64,000 bases of DNA from Lactuca virosa. Lineage: Eukaryota; Streptophyta; Magnoliopsida; Asterales; Asteraceae. Under the pieces are notes generated by a model that did not search any database, was not told where the DNA came from, and saw nothing but the letters and a program-made list of their open reading frames with translations. A program made the translations under genes and the position numbers. Positions 48,958 through 61,774 of this stretch are shown here, one piece after another. The DNA is taken from NCBI GenBank assembly GCA_928212115.1, contig CAKMRJ010005745.1, forward strand, positions 74,860,030 through 74,924,029. Reading direction: 5' to 3'. Each line of letters starts with the position of its first letter. Positions within the stretch are counted from its first letter, which is position 1.

Positions 48958-50698
48958 ACAATTGTTCATTGCTTTCCATTTAGATTCCATAAAGCACGTG
49001 AAGGCATATCATCTGCCAAATTCCTAATATATCATGATAACGAAATATACTTAAACAATTTTAGGTTAGGGTTTAGGAGTGGCTCTTTCAACTTCATTCA
49101 TTCCTCATGAACCCTATCCATGTTCGTACACATTACTCCTTTATTATCAATTCTCCACTCATGTTCTTGATCGAGTATCATCGAAACACCAATGCAGAAT
49201 GACACAATCTTCAATTTAATATGTTCACACATTAGAAAACTATCCTTACTCCTAACTAAGGATAATAGTCCCACTCCAATAATCAAAACAACAATCAGAC
49301 CAAAGCGACACGCAAAGAACCCCCCCCCCCCCCCACCCCCCCACACCCTCCTAACTGAAAACGTGGTTAGAAGGTCATGGTCTTAGCTAAACCCAAAGGT
49401 CAACACAAAATCTAGATAAAGATATCGTAAGGAAAGTTAATATGCAAAAAAGGTTATTATGATAGTTGATTTTGTTAAAAAAAATAGTTTTATACTTGTA
49501 CCAAACTAGCTTAGTACTACTTTTGTTTTTGATTATCCTCGTTTGTATTTACTATTAGAAAAAAGGGGTAAGAAGATGACCGATATGGTAATAAAAAAGT
49601 TTATGGATATTTGATGTATCATGTGAGTTCAATTTCCGCGATTAATATTTCAACCCTACATGCCTGAGTTAGACGCAATTTAATATTGGATAATCCATCA
49701 AATACACTTTCAGTTTAGTCATTAAAAGAAAGACATCTTACTAGAGAGTATTTGAAATGTTTAAATTTCATGAGCGTCAAAACTCGCGAAATATGATAGT
49801 TCTTTTTGTTAAAGAAAAGTTCATACTTGCACCAATCAAGACTATTTTTGTTTTTGACTATCCTCATTTGTATTTTTTTTAATATAAAAAGCGGTAATAA
49901 CATGATCGGTTTGGTAATCAACAAGTCTATGGATATTTGATGTATCAGTTCAATTTCCATAATTAATATTTCAACCCTACATGCCCAGGTTAGGCGAAAT
50001 TTAATCTTCGAATAATCCACAAAAATACACTTTCAATTTAGTCATTAAAAGAAAACTATCTTACTAGAGAGTATCAATAGGAGTGACAAAATACGATTTT
50101 TTAGGAAGATAATAGCGGTTATGAGGAAGTCACAACCATTTTCCAAAAATTGTATATTGTCAACAGGTCCGCTACTTCGAGCACTACATGTTTGAAGCTT
50201 AGACTACCGCATGACCGCTTATCGAGCAAGCCAACACTTCAGCTTCGCACTTAAAACCATAATATATTTTGAATGACTTAACGATCATTTAAAACATGTT
50301 AGAAATTTGCTAACAAAGGAAAAAAATTATAAAGAAAATGAAATAATTGGATTTTTTTTACCACATGATCCAGTTACTTTGAAATTTGACATTCCTATTC
50401 AGCCACAAACCATAGGTAAGAAAACTCTATAACCGAGTCTGTAATAATCTCTTTCTTCATTTTAACCATAGCAAAGAGGATATTGTTCAGATATATCCAA
50501 ATCATCCACCACAATGCCATAATAATCCCCTCCAAAGCAACACGTTTCTAACACCACAACTTTCTACCTTAATTATTTTCCGAACATGTTTTTTTCACTG
50601 CTGGGACATCTTCCCATTGGACCTAAAAAGTGGATTTTGTCCACTTCACCCTCAAATTTCGTCATGTTTAGGATCAAACTTGTATTAGAAAAATGGGT
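48749..50698. other. Unassigned DNA between V and U
   Basis: AT-rich, no gene recognised. It contains a TA run (48882-48955), a C-rich run (49320-49343) and a diverged tandem duplication listed separately. The last five bases TGGGT (50694-50698) flank the left end of U. Confidence 0.5.
49456..50077. repeat. Diverged tandem duplication, unit about 325 bp
   Basis: 49456-49750 and 49790-50077 match with frequent substitutions and small gaps. Shared phrases are 'ttatggatatttgatgtatc', 'atttcaaccctacatgcc' and 'tcttactagagagtat'. Offsets range from 323 to 334. Old duplication, non-coding. Confidence 0.88.
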
Positions 50699-52329
50699 TG
50701 TAACACCCACTTTATAGGTATTAATTTTATTTTGTCAATTTGAAAGTCTGGGTTAGCCACGATGTGGTGGTATGGATCACCACAACATGGCAGCCATTAA
50801 AGCGTCCACACATCATTGTGGTTGCCACGACATGGACATAAAATGTGCATGATTTGGTGACGCCAGAATGACAAACCCTAAATTTTCGGGCCTTGAATCC
50901 TATTTAAAAGAAGTGGTGGCTAGGGTTTCCTCCACCCTCAACCCGAATCACCTCCAAAGTGCTTTTGACAAAAAAAAAACCTAGCTTATTTGCAAGCACT
51001 TGAGCTTATTTTTGGGGTTTTGTGATTTTAGAAGGAAGATGAAGGAGTTCTAGTTAAGGAATCCAACAAGCAACTCATCTCCTCTCTTTTGTGCACCTTC
51101 TAGACTCTTTGTAAGTCCCCAAGTTTTCATCTTTTGGTCCCTTCCTTCTAGATCTACGTTTTGATGCTTAATATTCATGGTTTGATAATTTTAGTGAATG
51201 GATTCAATAAAGTTTGCAACTTTATTAATCCTTGACGTCCCAAACTGGTTGATTGCTTCAGATCTAGATTATTATGGAATTTTGAATACCTGCATGGAGT
51301 TATGACCCCATTTCTTCCATTTTTGACCTAGATAAATAAATGACATGCATTAGACATGCATGTCCACAAAGTAACGATTTTTACGGTCCGTTGTGAGGTA
51401 AGGATGCCTTCTGGAAGGTTTGAGCAAAGAACTTTGAGTGTTGAGAGTTTAATCAATTAAGTTGTTTTCAGACAGAAACCACGACGTGGCATGATGCTTG
51501 CCACGACGTGGTGAGAAATAATCATTATGGTTTTGTTGGTTTGTTGCCACGATGTGGTGGCATGCTTTCCACGACGTGGCAGTGGAGCTGGTCGCGACTG
51601 AGTTGAATAGCCACGACGTGGCCATAGGTTGGCCACGATGTGGAGATCTTTGATCGTTGACTTTTTTACCTGGTTGAGTGTTTGTTAAAATGTTGGTTTT
51701 AGAGTGTAGAATAATGTTTGAACTTGGTTGTTTCGGTAGGTGGATTGTAGCATCAATTTTACGACTGTATGAGTTGCGGTATACCCAACCCAGGTGTGAA
51801 GTGAGTGTTCTCACTATACTATGTAGGTTGCTAGACTGTCTTTGTGACTTTAGCATTAAAGACCATGGGAGGACCATGAAACTTGTATGAAAGACCATGG
51901 GAGGATCATGAAACTTGTATGAAACACCATAGGAGGACCATGGCATCCATACGGAAGACTATGGGAGGATCATGGCAACGACGACTGTAGGAGGACTACA
52001 ACAATGAATGACTGTAAGATTGTGGGAGGACCACAAAATTCACACATTCTGTATGTTATGTATGATATGTAGTATTTTGGGGAAATCACTAAGCTTTGTG
52101 CTTACGATTTTATGTTTAAATGTTTCAGGTACTTCTAGTTCCAAAGGGAAGGGCCCGACTTGATCGCATTGCATCCGCTAGACATTTTTCCGCACTATAT
52201 GTTATTGATTTTGTATTGATGTTTTGAGAACACCTTTCATACTCTGATTTCTTTATGGATGAATGAACGAGTGGTTTTTTGGGTTATCAAAAAATATTAA
52301 ATTTTTACTTGAAATTTTGGGACGTTACT
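50699..52329 (+). repeat. U 5' LTR
   Basis: It starts TGTAACACCC and ends GGGACGTTACT (expected TTACA). A TATA box TATTTAAA lies at 50901-50908. Clusters of CCACGACGTGG-type palindromes lie upstream of it (50755-50845) and again at 51478-51645. 'ccatgggaggaccatg' tandem units lie at 51855-52040. A conserved 'atcactaagctt' to 'tttcagg' block lies at 52082-52129. Confidence 0.85.
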
Positions 52330-52332
52330 AGT

Positions 52333-52345
52333 TGGTATCAGAGCC
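52333..52345 (+). other. U primer-binding site
   Basis: TGGTATCAGAGCC, a perfect initiator tRNA-Met site, three bases after the LTR end. Confidence 0.93.
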
Positions 52346-52955
52346 TTAGTTTCAGGGATTTGGGCATACTCTCGGGTGTTTCTGAACTCAAATTGAGGAA
52401 TTAATAAAATATTTTAAAAGAAAATGATTTGCTAAAAAGGTTTTTATAAAGGAAAGGGGTGCGATGCATGCAATCAGCCGAAGGCAAGTAAGTAATTCCC
52501 ATAATACCCATACATAAATGTTATGTTTTAATATGAAATTATATGAGTTGTATGTTACAATAGGGCTAAGGATCTGCTCAGGATTGTATGATATGTATGC
52601 TCGTTATAAGAGATGCCATTATATGCTTGTTATGTATGGATTGTTTAGGTGCTTTAGGGTTTTGCTGATACTGGAAACTATTTGATGAATGCGCAAGGGT
52701 AGTACATAGTTAAGACTGAATAGCCTTAGAATGTTTGGTTTAGCATTATTGCCTGCTCTTATTTGATGAAGGTCTTATGGTAGTCACTATTCGAATGTCT
52801 ATTTTATTGCGATTATGTGCAACCTGCATTCATGGAGTGGTTTTCGGTATCGACAAAGACCTTACCAGCACTTGTGAGAAGAGAGCTCCTAGGAGAGCCT
52901 AGGAAGTACAGCAGTACGTTGTATATGTTGTTTAGCGCAAGGACCTATAAGCATA

Positions 52956-55900
52956 TGTGACATCCCTATTTTCCAAAACCAAAAAAAATTCTTTACAATT
53001 TAAAAATCAATATCATCTTTAATTGCGGAAAATCCCAGTATATTAAAACATTTTGTATACAAATGATTGTTTTAAAATATCAAATCCTAATGATGGCATA
53101 ATCGATATACAACATATGTTACAACATAAAGACCTAATGGTCTTAAATGCTATTTCAGGTCTTCTCTCTAATCACTCGGCATCCTACTCAAGTCTTTAGC
53201 AGTCTTAGCACCGCTACCTGTGATGCACATAAATTGAGTGGTCAGGTTGCAAAACCTAGTGAGTTACATTGGGTTTTCAACCCCACAATGTTATATTCAT
53301 CAATAACCTGCAAAACCAACTACCATCCAAGAACATATCATACACATCTATAAGACATTTTCCCTCAACTATCTATCCCGTCGATCCTCACATACTGATC
53401 ATAATACAATGATCTTATGAGATCTATCCTGATGGATCACTGTCAACAGCTAGTTGACTATACTACTTTGGGGTGTCCTTGGTAGCAGGCGGTAGTCAAT
53501 GATGATGGAAAATGGAGTACATAAAATGTAACACACAGTTCATTAATCATCTACGGGAATGATTACCTGCTAATATTCCAAAAGACTATATGTCATAGCA
53601 AGTGGTTGTCATCTTACTCCGGAAGATGACTAGTCATCCATGCACCTATCAGTTACCTGATATAGAGATACCGTTTCTGGCTGTCTATAGTGGAGGGGAT
53701 ACTAATATAGTACTCCTGTACGTGATACGTACCCCCCGCCAAATCATCAATGTCATCAAATATAGTTCTACTCTCCGTTCCTATCTCACATACACCCTTA
53801 CTTGGATGGTACTCAATATCCAAACTTAATTGAACTAAACATCTCCTTTGGGTCTTCGGGTATAACTAAACAAGGTTACAATACCCATAATCATCACAAA
53901 GTTCTTTCCTATGTAATATCTTTACATTAAATGGTATATCTAACATCCCTTCAACTTAACTCAAACTGAACATCCTCTATAAGTCTCACTCCATCACTAG
54001 GCAAGACTATAACGTTTCTAATCATCATTCAAACTATTTTCCTGTTTATAAAATGTTATAGTATGTAACTGTATTATTATCCAACTTAATTGGATATAAT
54101 CATCCTTTATACATCTCATTTTAGAAACTAGACTTGACTATAGTCTTTGTAATCGATATCTAACACCAACTCTGTTTAGACAACACTATCCTAATTTAGT
54201 GTATATCTTTAACACAGAGTGTTAGGTATTTAATATATATTACTCTTTCCAGTAATAACACTTCTATTATTATTATCATGTCATAATATTATATATACAT
54301 CTTAACACATATGGAACAATATTGGTTCGCACAACATATGTCATCAAATATACATCCAACACATATTCTATTTAATAAACATATAATTCGCATATAAACT
54401 GTCAACATATATTTAATATTTTTAAAGATAATACATGTATTAAAGTCATGTTCATGAAAGTAATATGCATTCACTTGATTTAGGTGGAAGATCCTTGGGA
54501 AAGCTAGCTCTTCTTCTAACTCTTTAGCTTATCACTTTTAACGACCTAAATATAAGTAAACACTATATCTCAGTATTCGTTCGTATTTACATTATTTCTC
54601 GGATTCCTCAACAATCCCAATAAATACATTGAGATCTATCAAATAAGGAACAACCAGGTAAGATCACATCGAATGTATGATCCGTTTGGTATATATAATA
54701 TATATACTGTTTGGAAAATCCACTTTAAATACCTCACTAGATCTACTGATCTAGCCTATACATGACTCCCGTAAGTAGACCAATTAGTATTTTGACTAGG
54801 AATCACAGATAAATATTATTTATAAATTCATAATAATGACCATGAATATAAGTATAAGTTACACTTAAAGCGTAATAAGTATAGCTTAACTTACGGACTT
54901 TTTAGCGAAAAATTGGAATTTGCACGGGAAACATCTCGACCCGAAAGCTCCTTTTCGTCGGGCTAAGAGTGAAAGAAATTATCAAGAGGAATGGAAAGAA
55001 GAGGTGTGAGCAAATGAGAAAATTTAGCAGCCATTTATAGGAGTTTTGGTGAGATGCATAGCGCCTGCCTATGGGAGGGTGTCGCATCCTTGCTTCATGG
55101 CTCCTACCAGATGCTGCCACATGTCGTTGTTCCGTTGCGCCATGTAACCTTGTCTCGGGTTGCCTACGACCATGCCATGTGTCACAATCTCAGTGGTGCA
55201 ACATGATCTCTTATCAAGGTGTTACGTCATCTTGTCAGTCGGGAGACTCGGCCGCCGACTAGCCACATGGGGCACTCTCGGGACGCCACGTCGTCAAGTC
55301 AGGTATTTTCCCGAAATTTTCGAATGACCATAACTTTCGCATATGAGCTCCATTTTCGACGTTTCCTATATCCCCGGAATCTTCTCAACGAGAAATACAT
55401 CTTTCCTTTAGACCACAACAACTAATTCTCACTCTATTTTAAATTCATATTTTTATAGAGATTACACTATTAACGTCCGTGCGAAAATCATAACTCCTTC
55501 ATACGAAATCCGTTCACGACTGTCTTTATATCGGGGGTTTCGTATTTACGAGATCTTCAACTCTCGTTTACATTATTTTGTCTAATAATCAATCGATTTT
55601 AATTTCGATTTCAGTGTCACACACTGTTGTTCTGTGTCACATCAAAACTTTGGAAAAATATAACTTCCTTATACAAAGTCAGATTTAGGCGTTCTTTATA
55701 TGTATGCTTTCACTTTTATGATTACTACTACTTTATTTTAGATTACTTAGGCTAATAAGCAAATTATCCGCGATTCATATTTTACGACACACTTGTCATA
55801 TAGGGTTGAAAGCAAAACTTCTAACAATCATAACTTCTTCATACGAAGTCAGATTTGAGCGTTCTCTATACTCACATAATCGTCATCGTGACCATTAAAA

Positions 55901-56025
55901 CTTTCATCAAGGTTATATATCCTAAATATTTTTTATTTTTAGATGCGTATGTATCATAATTCGTTAAATTTATGATACAATTTTATACAAATATTATAAG
56001 TCCATAATATTTTCCAAAAAAACAT
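52956..56025 (-). mobile_element. Solo LTR B3 (minus strand) inside U
   Basis: The plus-strand left end TGTGACATCCC is the inverse of a B-type LTR 3' end (GGGATGTCACA). The minus-strand block 'gtaactcactagg' to 'catcacagg' (53216-53267) matches B. A TATA-like CCTATAAATGG lies in element sense at about 55030-55040. Four copies of an AACTTC-to-GAAGTC motif occur at 55328, 55486, 55658 and 55826. The right end is masked by the TA/TG microsatellite, so 56025 is approximate. The left flank is GCATA. Confidence 0.65.
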
Positions 56026-56029
56026 GCAT

Positions 56030-56185
<156 letters not shown>

Positions 56186-56439
56186 TAAATCGTCTGGCCC
56201 TAACTTATGGGCGATACAACGTATGTATAGGGAGGTTACTTAGAGGATTCGTGATGATTCATGAGGAAAGTAGGGATATGTGTAAAAGGTAGTATTGGGC
56301 CCGTACTACTGAAAGCACAAGACCCATACTTGAATCAAGGGAAGTCACGAATATTCAAAGAAGCTTGTAGTATGAGAGATTTTCCGGGTATGTTCTGATC
56401 TTTTGTATTGTTGTCTTTCAGTATAGTGGTAATTACTCG

Positions 56440-57483
56440 ATGAGGTTTACATTTTGGTTCTGGTTCCGATTCAAGCTCTAGCGCTAAACCAATTGATGAG
56501 AGGATACGTGAGTTTATAAGGTCATAGATAATGTGAGGTATCTTGGATGCAATGCATGTGATGTTCAGTACGATCAAGAAGGGGATTATAGAGGTACTGG
56601 ATGAGCGTTTATGGGCCTTTAGTGTAGAGATAGTAGTCGGTCATTTTAGGACTCATACTATTCCCTTTTGGGAGTTCAAAGCTTATAGGGATCCATAGTT
56701 CTTCTAGAAGAAGGACCCCATTTCTAGCAAACAATGTATTACACACATGAAGAGTGCTTAGTAGACGAGCTTCCACCCTGAGGGGTCTAATGTGAGGTGT
56801 GCAACATGTCTTTTTAGAGATCGAGCTCGCGGCTGGTGGGAGGAGGTTGGTCAGGATTTGGGAGCAGAGGTCATTACGGACATGACTAGGACAAAATTTG
56901 TTACCAGGTTCATATTAGAGTTCGCACCAACTATTGAAGTGCATTAGTTGGCAAGGGAGTTTCAGAACCTTCGTCCGATGATAGAGATTGTGGCGGAGAT
57001 CACCACAATGTTTAGGGAGAGGACGTTGTTGGTTCCACAGTATGTTGCGGACGAGGAGATGAAGAAGACGATATGTCATGATATGATGAGGGACGATATC
57101 AGGGAATTTGTTAGCATTTCGGGATGCCGGACCTTGGAGATTATGATTAAAAGAGCCCGGAGCGGGATATTGAGTTAGAGCTTCGGTTGAAGCGGAATCC
57201 AACTCTGATTTCAAACAACTGAGGGCTCATCGAAGAATGCCAAGACTTTTTATTGTTGTTCGAGATGCCAGCAGGGTCAGAGACGTTGTGGCAAGTACGA
57301 CAAGATGTGAGATGGGGTTTGTCACTCAGGTGGTCCTTATTGCTTCAAGTGTGGTCAGCAGAAATTGCACCAGTAGGCCGTTGATTTGTTTTCATTGAAG
57401 CCATGTCGGCCTTCGGAGGGCTGGATGTTTGAGTCTGTCTGGTGGTACAATGAAGACACCCACTCCAGCTACTTTGAGGATCA
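56440..57483 (+). pseudogene. Gag remnant of U
   Basis: Pieces in order: SGSDSSSSAKPIDERIREF (about 56460-56515), GILDAMHVMFSTIKKGIIEV (about 56540-56600), a capsid core with FRDRARGWWEEVGQDLGAEV (about 56812-56872), FVTRFILEFAPTIEVH (56896-56943), LAREFQNLRPMIEIVAEITT (56948-57007), ALLVPQ-like TLLVPQYVADEEM (57025-57063). The knuckle region reads RCGKYDKM and CFKCGQQKLHQ (57283-57375) with essential cysteine and histidine positions lost. At least five stops and several shifts. Typical plant gypsy gag, non-functional. Confidence 0.85.
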
Positions 57484-57581
57484 CAGATGGCCACCGGGGC
57501 TAGGTGGAAGCCCAGTGGTGAAGAGCTGAGCTTTTCAGCTGATGATCAAGGAGGCCCGAGCTGCACCAAATGTTGTCACTG

Positions 57582-57650
57582 GTATATATCCCTATCATAT
57601 CTCTTATTTCTTTCATTATTTATGCTTATGTTTTATCTACTTGTGAATAG
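57582..57650 (+). other. Candidate intron between gag and protease of U
   Basis: A 69-bp T-rich segment with GT (GTATAT) and AG (GAATAG) ends. Translating across it without removal interrupts the protein. Removing it joins APNVVT to ETFLVNGITAHVLYD, the continuous protease sequence expected. The segment itself has no protein similarity. An inserted non-coding piece with GT-AG ends by chance is the alternative. Confidence 0.5.
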
Positions 57651-58148
57651 AGACGTTTTTAGTCAATGGTATAACTGCTCATGTTCTTTATGATTTGGGT
57701 GCTACCCGATCTTTAATATCTTTTGCACTTAGTAAGAAGTTGATGATGATCTGGGAGCATTGGATTACTCATTAGATGTTGAGATTACCGACAATTCTAT
57801 AGTGAATGATATGAGGGTTCACCGGGGCTCCATTCTTGAGTTGTTCCATGAGAAGTATGTGATAGACCTAGTCCATATTCCTTTGTGAGGGACAAAGATC
57901 ATTGTGGGCATGGATTGGTTGAGTCGGAATGTGGATTTAATTGAATGTGAGCATTAGTTGGTGAGATTTCGAACCATAAGTGAAGGAGAACTGGTCATTC
58001 ATAGCGAGGGCAAACATCATAGACTGACTATCCACTCAACTGCGAGAGCTAGGAGGTACATTCGGTAGGGGTGTTTGGGGATTTTGTTGTATGTTGTGGA
58101 TACTCGGGTTAAGGAGAAGAAGATTGTGGATAACGTACATATCATTCG
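57651..58148 (+). pseudogene. Protease remnant of U
   Basis: TFLVNGITAHVLYDLGATRS (57652-57711) holds the aspartic protease active site, but the usual D-S-G-A reads D-L-G-A. Further on: SFALSKK, then after a shift LDYSLDVEITDNSIVNDMRV, a stop in IPL, TKIIVGMDWLSRNVDLIECE (57892-57950). The tail is FVVYVVDTR-like LLYVVDTRVKEKK (58081-58119). Stops and shifts make it inactive. In a live element it would cut the polyprotein. Confidence 0.8.
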
Positions 58149-58149
58149 G

Positions 58150-58990
58150 TACTACCCATACATCTTTCCTGATGATTTGTCGAGTATGCCTCTTGAGAGG
58201 AAGGTAGAGTTCCAGATTTATTTGGTTCCAAGTGCAGCTCTGATAGCCAAGGTGTCGGTATCGCCTAGCACCCCCGAAGATGCAAAAGTTGTCAACACAT
58301 TTGCATGAGCTGTTGAATAAAGGATTTATCAGACCTAAAAGTTCACCATGAAAGAACCGATCTTGTTTGTAAAGAAGAAGGATGATTCATACATGATGTG
58401 TATCGATTACAAAGAGTTAAACAACTTGAGGGTGAAGAATCGTTATCTGCTTCTGAGGATTGTTGATTTGTTTGATCAGCTTTAGGGTGTGTATAGGTTC
58501 TCCAAGATTGATTTGAGGTCAGTTTATTATCAGATGAGTGTCAGGGATGAGGATGTGCAGAAGATGGGTTTCAACACTCTTTACGGTTATTACAAGTTTG
58601 CGGTGATGCCATTTGGGCTCGCCAATGCACTGGCAGCGTTCATGGATCTCATGAACTGGGTATGCAGGCCGATGTTGGACCTATCAGTGATTGAATTTAT
58701 CGATGATATCTTTTTCTATTCTAAGACCAAGGAGAAGCATGAAAAGCACTTATGAAAGGTTCTAGAGAATTTGAGGATGGAGAGACTTTATGCAAAGTTC
58801 TCTAAATGTGTGTTTTGGTTGCGTGTGGTGCAGTTCTTGGGTCCCCCGTCAACCAAGATGGTATCCTGGTTGAACCGACCAAGATCGAGGCTGTGATACA
58901 GTGTGAGGTCCCGAGGTTTCCATCTGAGATTCAGATTTTCCTGGGTTTAGCGGCGTATTATCAGATATTCATCTAGGATTTCGCCAAGAT
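58150..58990 (+). pseudogene. Reverse transcriptase remnant of U
   Basis: FPDDLSSMPLERKVEFQIYL (58165-58224) leads in. FVKKKDDSYMMCIDYKELNN (58367-58426) is the fingers motif. YRFSKIDLRSVYYQMSVRDE (58492-58551) holds the first catalytic aspartate, FNTLYGYYKFAVMPFGLANA follows, and VIEFIDDIFFYSKT (58688-58729) holds the FIDD catalytic pair, so active-site residues are kept. Stops occur where SPW, DQLQG and HLRK would be expected (TGG to TGA, CAG to TAG, CGA to TGA), and a frame shift lies at about 58843. Not functional. Confidence 0.9.
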
Positions 58991-59297
58991 CTCTGTTGCT
59001 TTGACCCGATTGACGAAGAAGAATGTCACTTTTTGGTGGAGGCCTAAGCATCAGGTGGCATTTGAGACTCTCAGACAAAAGCTTTGCGATGCTCTAATAT
59101 TGACCCTCCCTGAGGGTGTGGGTGATTTTTTGCTATATTGTGATGCGTCGATTATGGATTTGGGTGTAGTGCTTATACATATGGGCCATGTGATTGCTTA
59201 CGCTTTGAGGCAGTTGAATCTTCATGAGTAGAATTATCCTACTCATGATCTAGAGTTGGCAGAAGTGATACAAGCATGGTCCATTTGGGTTGTAACA
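58991..59297 (+). pseudogene. RNase H remnant of U
   Basis: TRLTKKNVTFWWRPKHQVAF (59004-59063) and FLLYCDASIMDLGVVLIHMG (59127-59186) show the connection and the first catalytic aspartate (YCDAS). AYALRQLNLHE is followed by a stop, then NYPTHDLELAEVIQAWSIW. The match fades at 59297, where copia element C2 starts. Truncated by insertion. Confidence 0.88.
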
Positions 59298-59998
59298 CTT
59301 TGGAACAATTTGATAGGATGGATATTTGAGAGAGAGGTTAATGTGCTTTATTAATATATTATAAGTATAATATATTAATTGAGAAATCATATTATTTAAT
59401 TAGTATTGATCAAGAATTAGTTTGGAATTAATTTAGTGATCAAAAGAGACTAATTAAATTAACGGTGACTGATTGTGTAAACCAGTGATATATAGTTTGG
59501 GCTAATGATCCATATTGATTAGTAATTGACTAAGTTCATGTAAGACTCCATGAAGAGTTAATCCAAAGGGCTTATCATATGGATTATTAGATTAAGGCCC
59601 AAGGAAGTGGATTAGGGTATAACTCTTGGATTCTATACTACATAAATGTAACCCCTAAGCCAAAAATCATGCACTAGTGATTCCAAGAAGCTCTAGATGA
59701 TTTTTGTGTCTCCAAACCTCTCTCTCTCAAGTTCCTCCTCTTGTTCTTGGTTTGTTATAAGACATTTGACGCATCACACTTGAGGTGCTAGGCTCTTGAA
59801 AGACCAAATTCCTACAAGCTACAATTAAGATGTATTCTTTTAACTTACTTTTATGTTTCAATTACCAATATTGTATGCTAGTTGTAGGTTTCAAGCTTTG
59901 GAAATTTTATTGTATGCATACCTAGAGAAAACTTAGATCCAAAGCATTTTAGGGTTGTATGTGCACCATAGGAGTGTTATAGTACCTTAAACCCAATA
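59298..59998 (+). repeat. C2 5' LTR
   Basis: About 700 bp, starting CTTTGGAACAATTTG (expected TGTTGGAAC, two changes) and ending AACCCAATA. The start is inferred from where similarity of U to RNase H ends and from the usual start of such LTRs. An alternative start is 59291 (TGTAACACT). Confidence 0.65.
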
Positions 59999-59999
59999 G

Positions 60000-60011
60000 T
60001 GGTATCTGAGC
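60000..60011 (+). other. C2 primer-binding site
   Basis: TGGTATCTGAGC, 11 of 12 bases of the initiator tRNA-Met site, one base after the LTR. Confidence 0.88.
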
Positions 60012-61774
60012 AATGGGTAGTTTTCTGTTATATTCATGCATAGCTAATTGTTCAAAGTTGAAGCAAAAAAAAAACAAAAAACTGTTTCTGTCAGCAAGAA
60101 ATCGACGAGTCCACTATTGGACTCGACGAGTTGGATGATTTTGTTCATGAACTCGACGAGTCCATAGCCTGACTCGACGAGTTGGATCATCAGATGGCAG
60201 TTTTTCGGGTTTTTTTTGGCCTGAATTGGATTAGGATCGTTACCACAAATTGTTTTGTTTCATAAAATTTGATTTTACTAATATGGTAATGACTATCCCC
60301 ATCCAATAACAAGATGATTGTCAAATTTTAAGATAATTACTTGATTTTATGAAAAACTAATTATTTGTAAAATTTAAATCATTTTGATATATGAACTTGA
60401 ATTAGGTCAAATTAGTTAAAGATAAAATTATTTGATTATTTTATTAATTTAAAATATTGATCTAAGGAGTTCATGAAACCTCCATAAGTTATGGATATGA
60501 AAAGCCTCATTCATAAAACAAATTAACTCCTTAAGTTATGAATTCCAAGAGTCTTGAAAGGTTACAAAATTTGAACTAAATGACTTTGAAGAGTTTCATA
60601 ACTTGCCCTCAAGTTATGGAACTTGGAAAGTCTCTTTTATGGAAAAAGGAGAGTTACAAAACTTGTCATCAATTTTTGGAATTTTAAAAGTCTTGAAGAG
60701 TTACAAAACTTACACTCAAGTTTTGGAATTTAAAATTTCATTAAAAAGATTTTAATTGTGAAATGTTAAATGCTAAACCATTTGGCTTCATAACTTAAGT
60801 TTAGAATTAAAAGTTTTTAATTATGGTTTTGTTGATAATTAATTAAAAGAGTATTAATAAATCCATAATTATATGGTTTGAGTTTAATTAAAAGTGTAGT
60901 TTAATTAATAGATTAGACCATCTAGTATTTTAAATGTGTAAAATACACCCTTATACAATATAAAATTAAAAGTCTAATATATTATATATGTATAATTACA
61001 AAGTCAGTCATACCGTTAGTAGGCCTCATTCACCAAGCCAATCTATAAGGAGGGGTATAAGGAAACTGCCTATAAAATGGCAGTTGAATGAGTGTCCACT
61101 CTCACCCACCGCTTCCTTGATTGGTAGAGGGTCGTTAGCCGAACGGGTAGGATAGGACACAAACTTCCATTAAAAGTATAATGAAAATACTAAGTAATTA
61201 AATACTTTATAAATTCCCAATCTTAGTTACTTAGGAAAAATGTGAAAATTGTGTTATTCCATGAAATTGCACTTGCACCTTGCTAACTCGTTAGTGGAGC
61301 GTGTGTGGTTAACCGACACATTAATTTGGGACTAGCAAGGGTGGCAAAGGGTAGCTTGATGTTAATCATGGATCAATTGAGCGTGTGTGGTTAACCGGCA
61401 CATTGATTAGGTGATATCTAACATTGAGAGTACAAAAAATATTTGCATGGTTATTCACACCTTGTTTGTGATCCTCGGCATCCCAGTCACAAACTTGAAG
61501 GGCATAATCGAGATTAGACATGACTTTGAAAAGTTCAATGAATCTCAAAGAATCTAGGAATTTCAATTCATTTAAAACCAAAAAGAAATCATTTTTGTTT
61601 TTCATAATGGAAATTGGTAAATCGTCATTTACCTACCTTCAAATATTTTGCAATTGGATTACGACATCCCTCTTCTGAATTGTAAATTATTGTGTTGGGT
61701 CCTAACCTTAATATTTCATTTTGGGTGTTAAATTAAGGACTTAAATAAACTAAACTTGAATTTCTCCCTTGTAG
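60012..61774 (+). other. C2 leader with ACTCGACGAGT repeats
   Basis: Four copies of a CTCGACGAGT palindrome (60100-60185), then 'gagttacaaaacttg' type repeated phrases (60590-60740) and a GC-richer conserved-looking block (61070-61160). No coding. The last bases before the gag ATG read TTTCTCCCTTGTAG, which looks like a 3' splice site. Confidence 0.65.

Noticed and set aside
51449..51946. 165-codon minus-strand frame
   Set aside because: Lies wholly inside the U LTR over the palindrome cluster and the tandem units. No domain.
53147..53353. Small plus-strand frame in B3
   Set aside because: Inside a reverse-oriented LTR, over the conserved CTCACTAGG...CACAGG block.
61366..61605. 79-codon minus-strand frame
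   Set aside because: Antisense in the non-coding leader of C2. No similarity.
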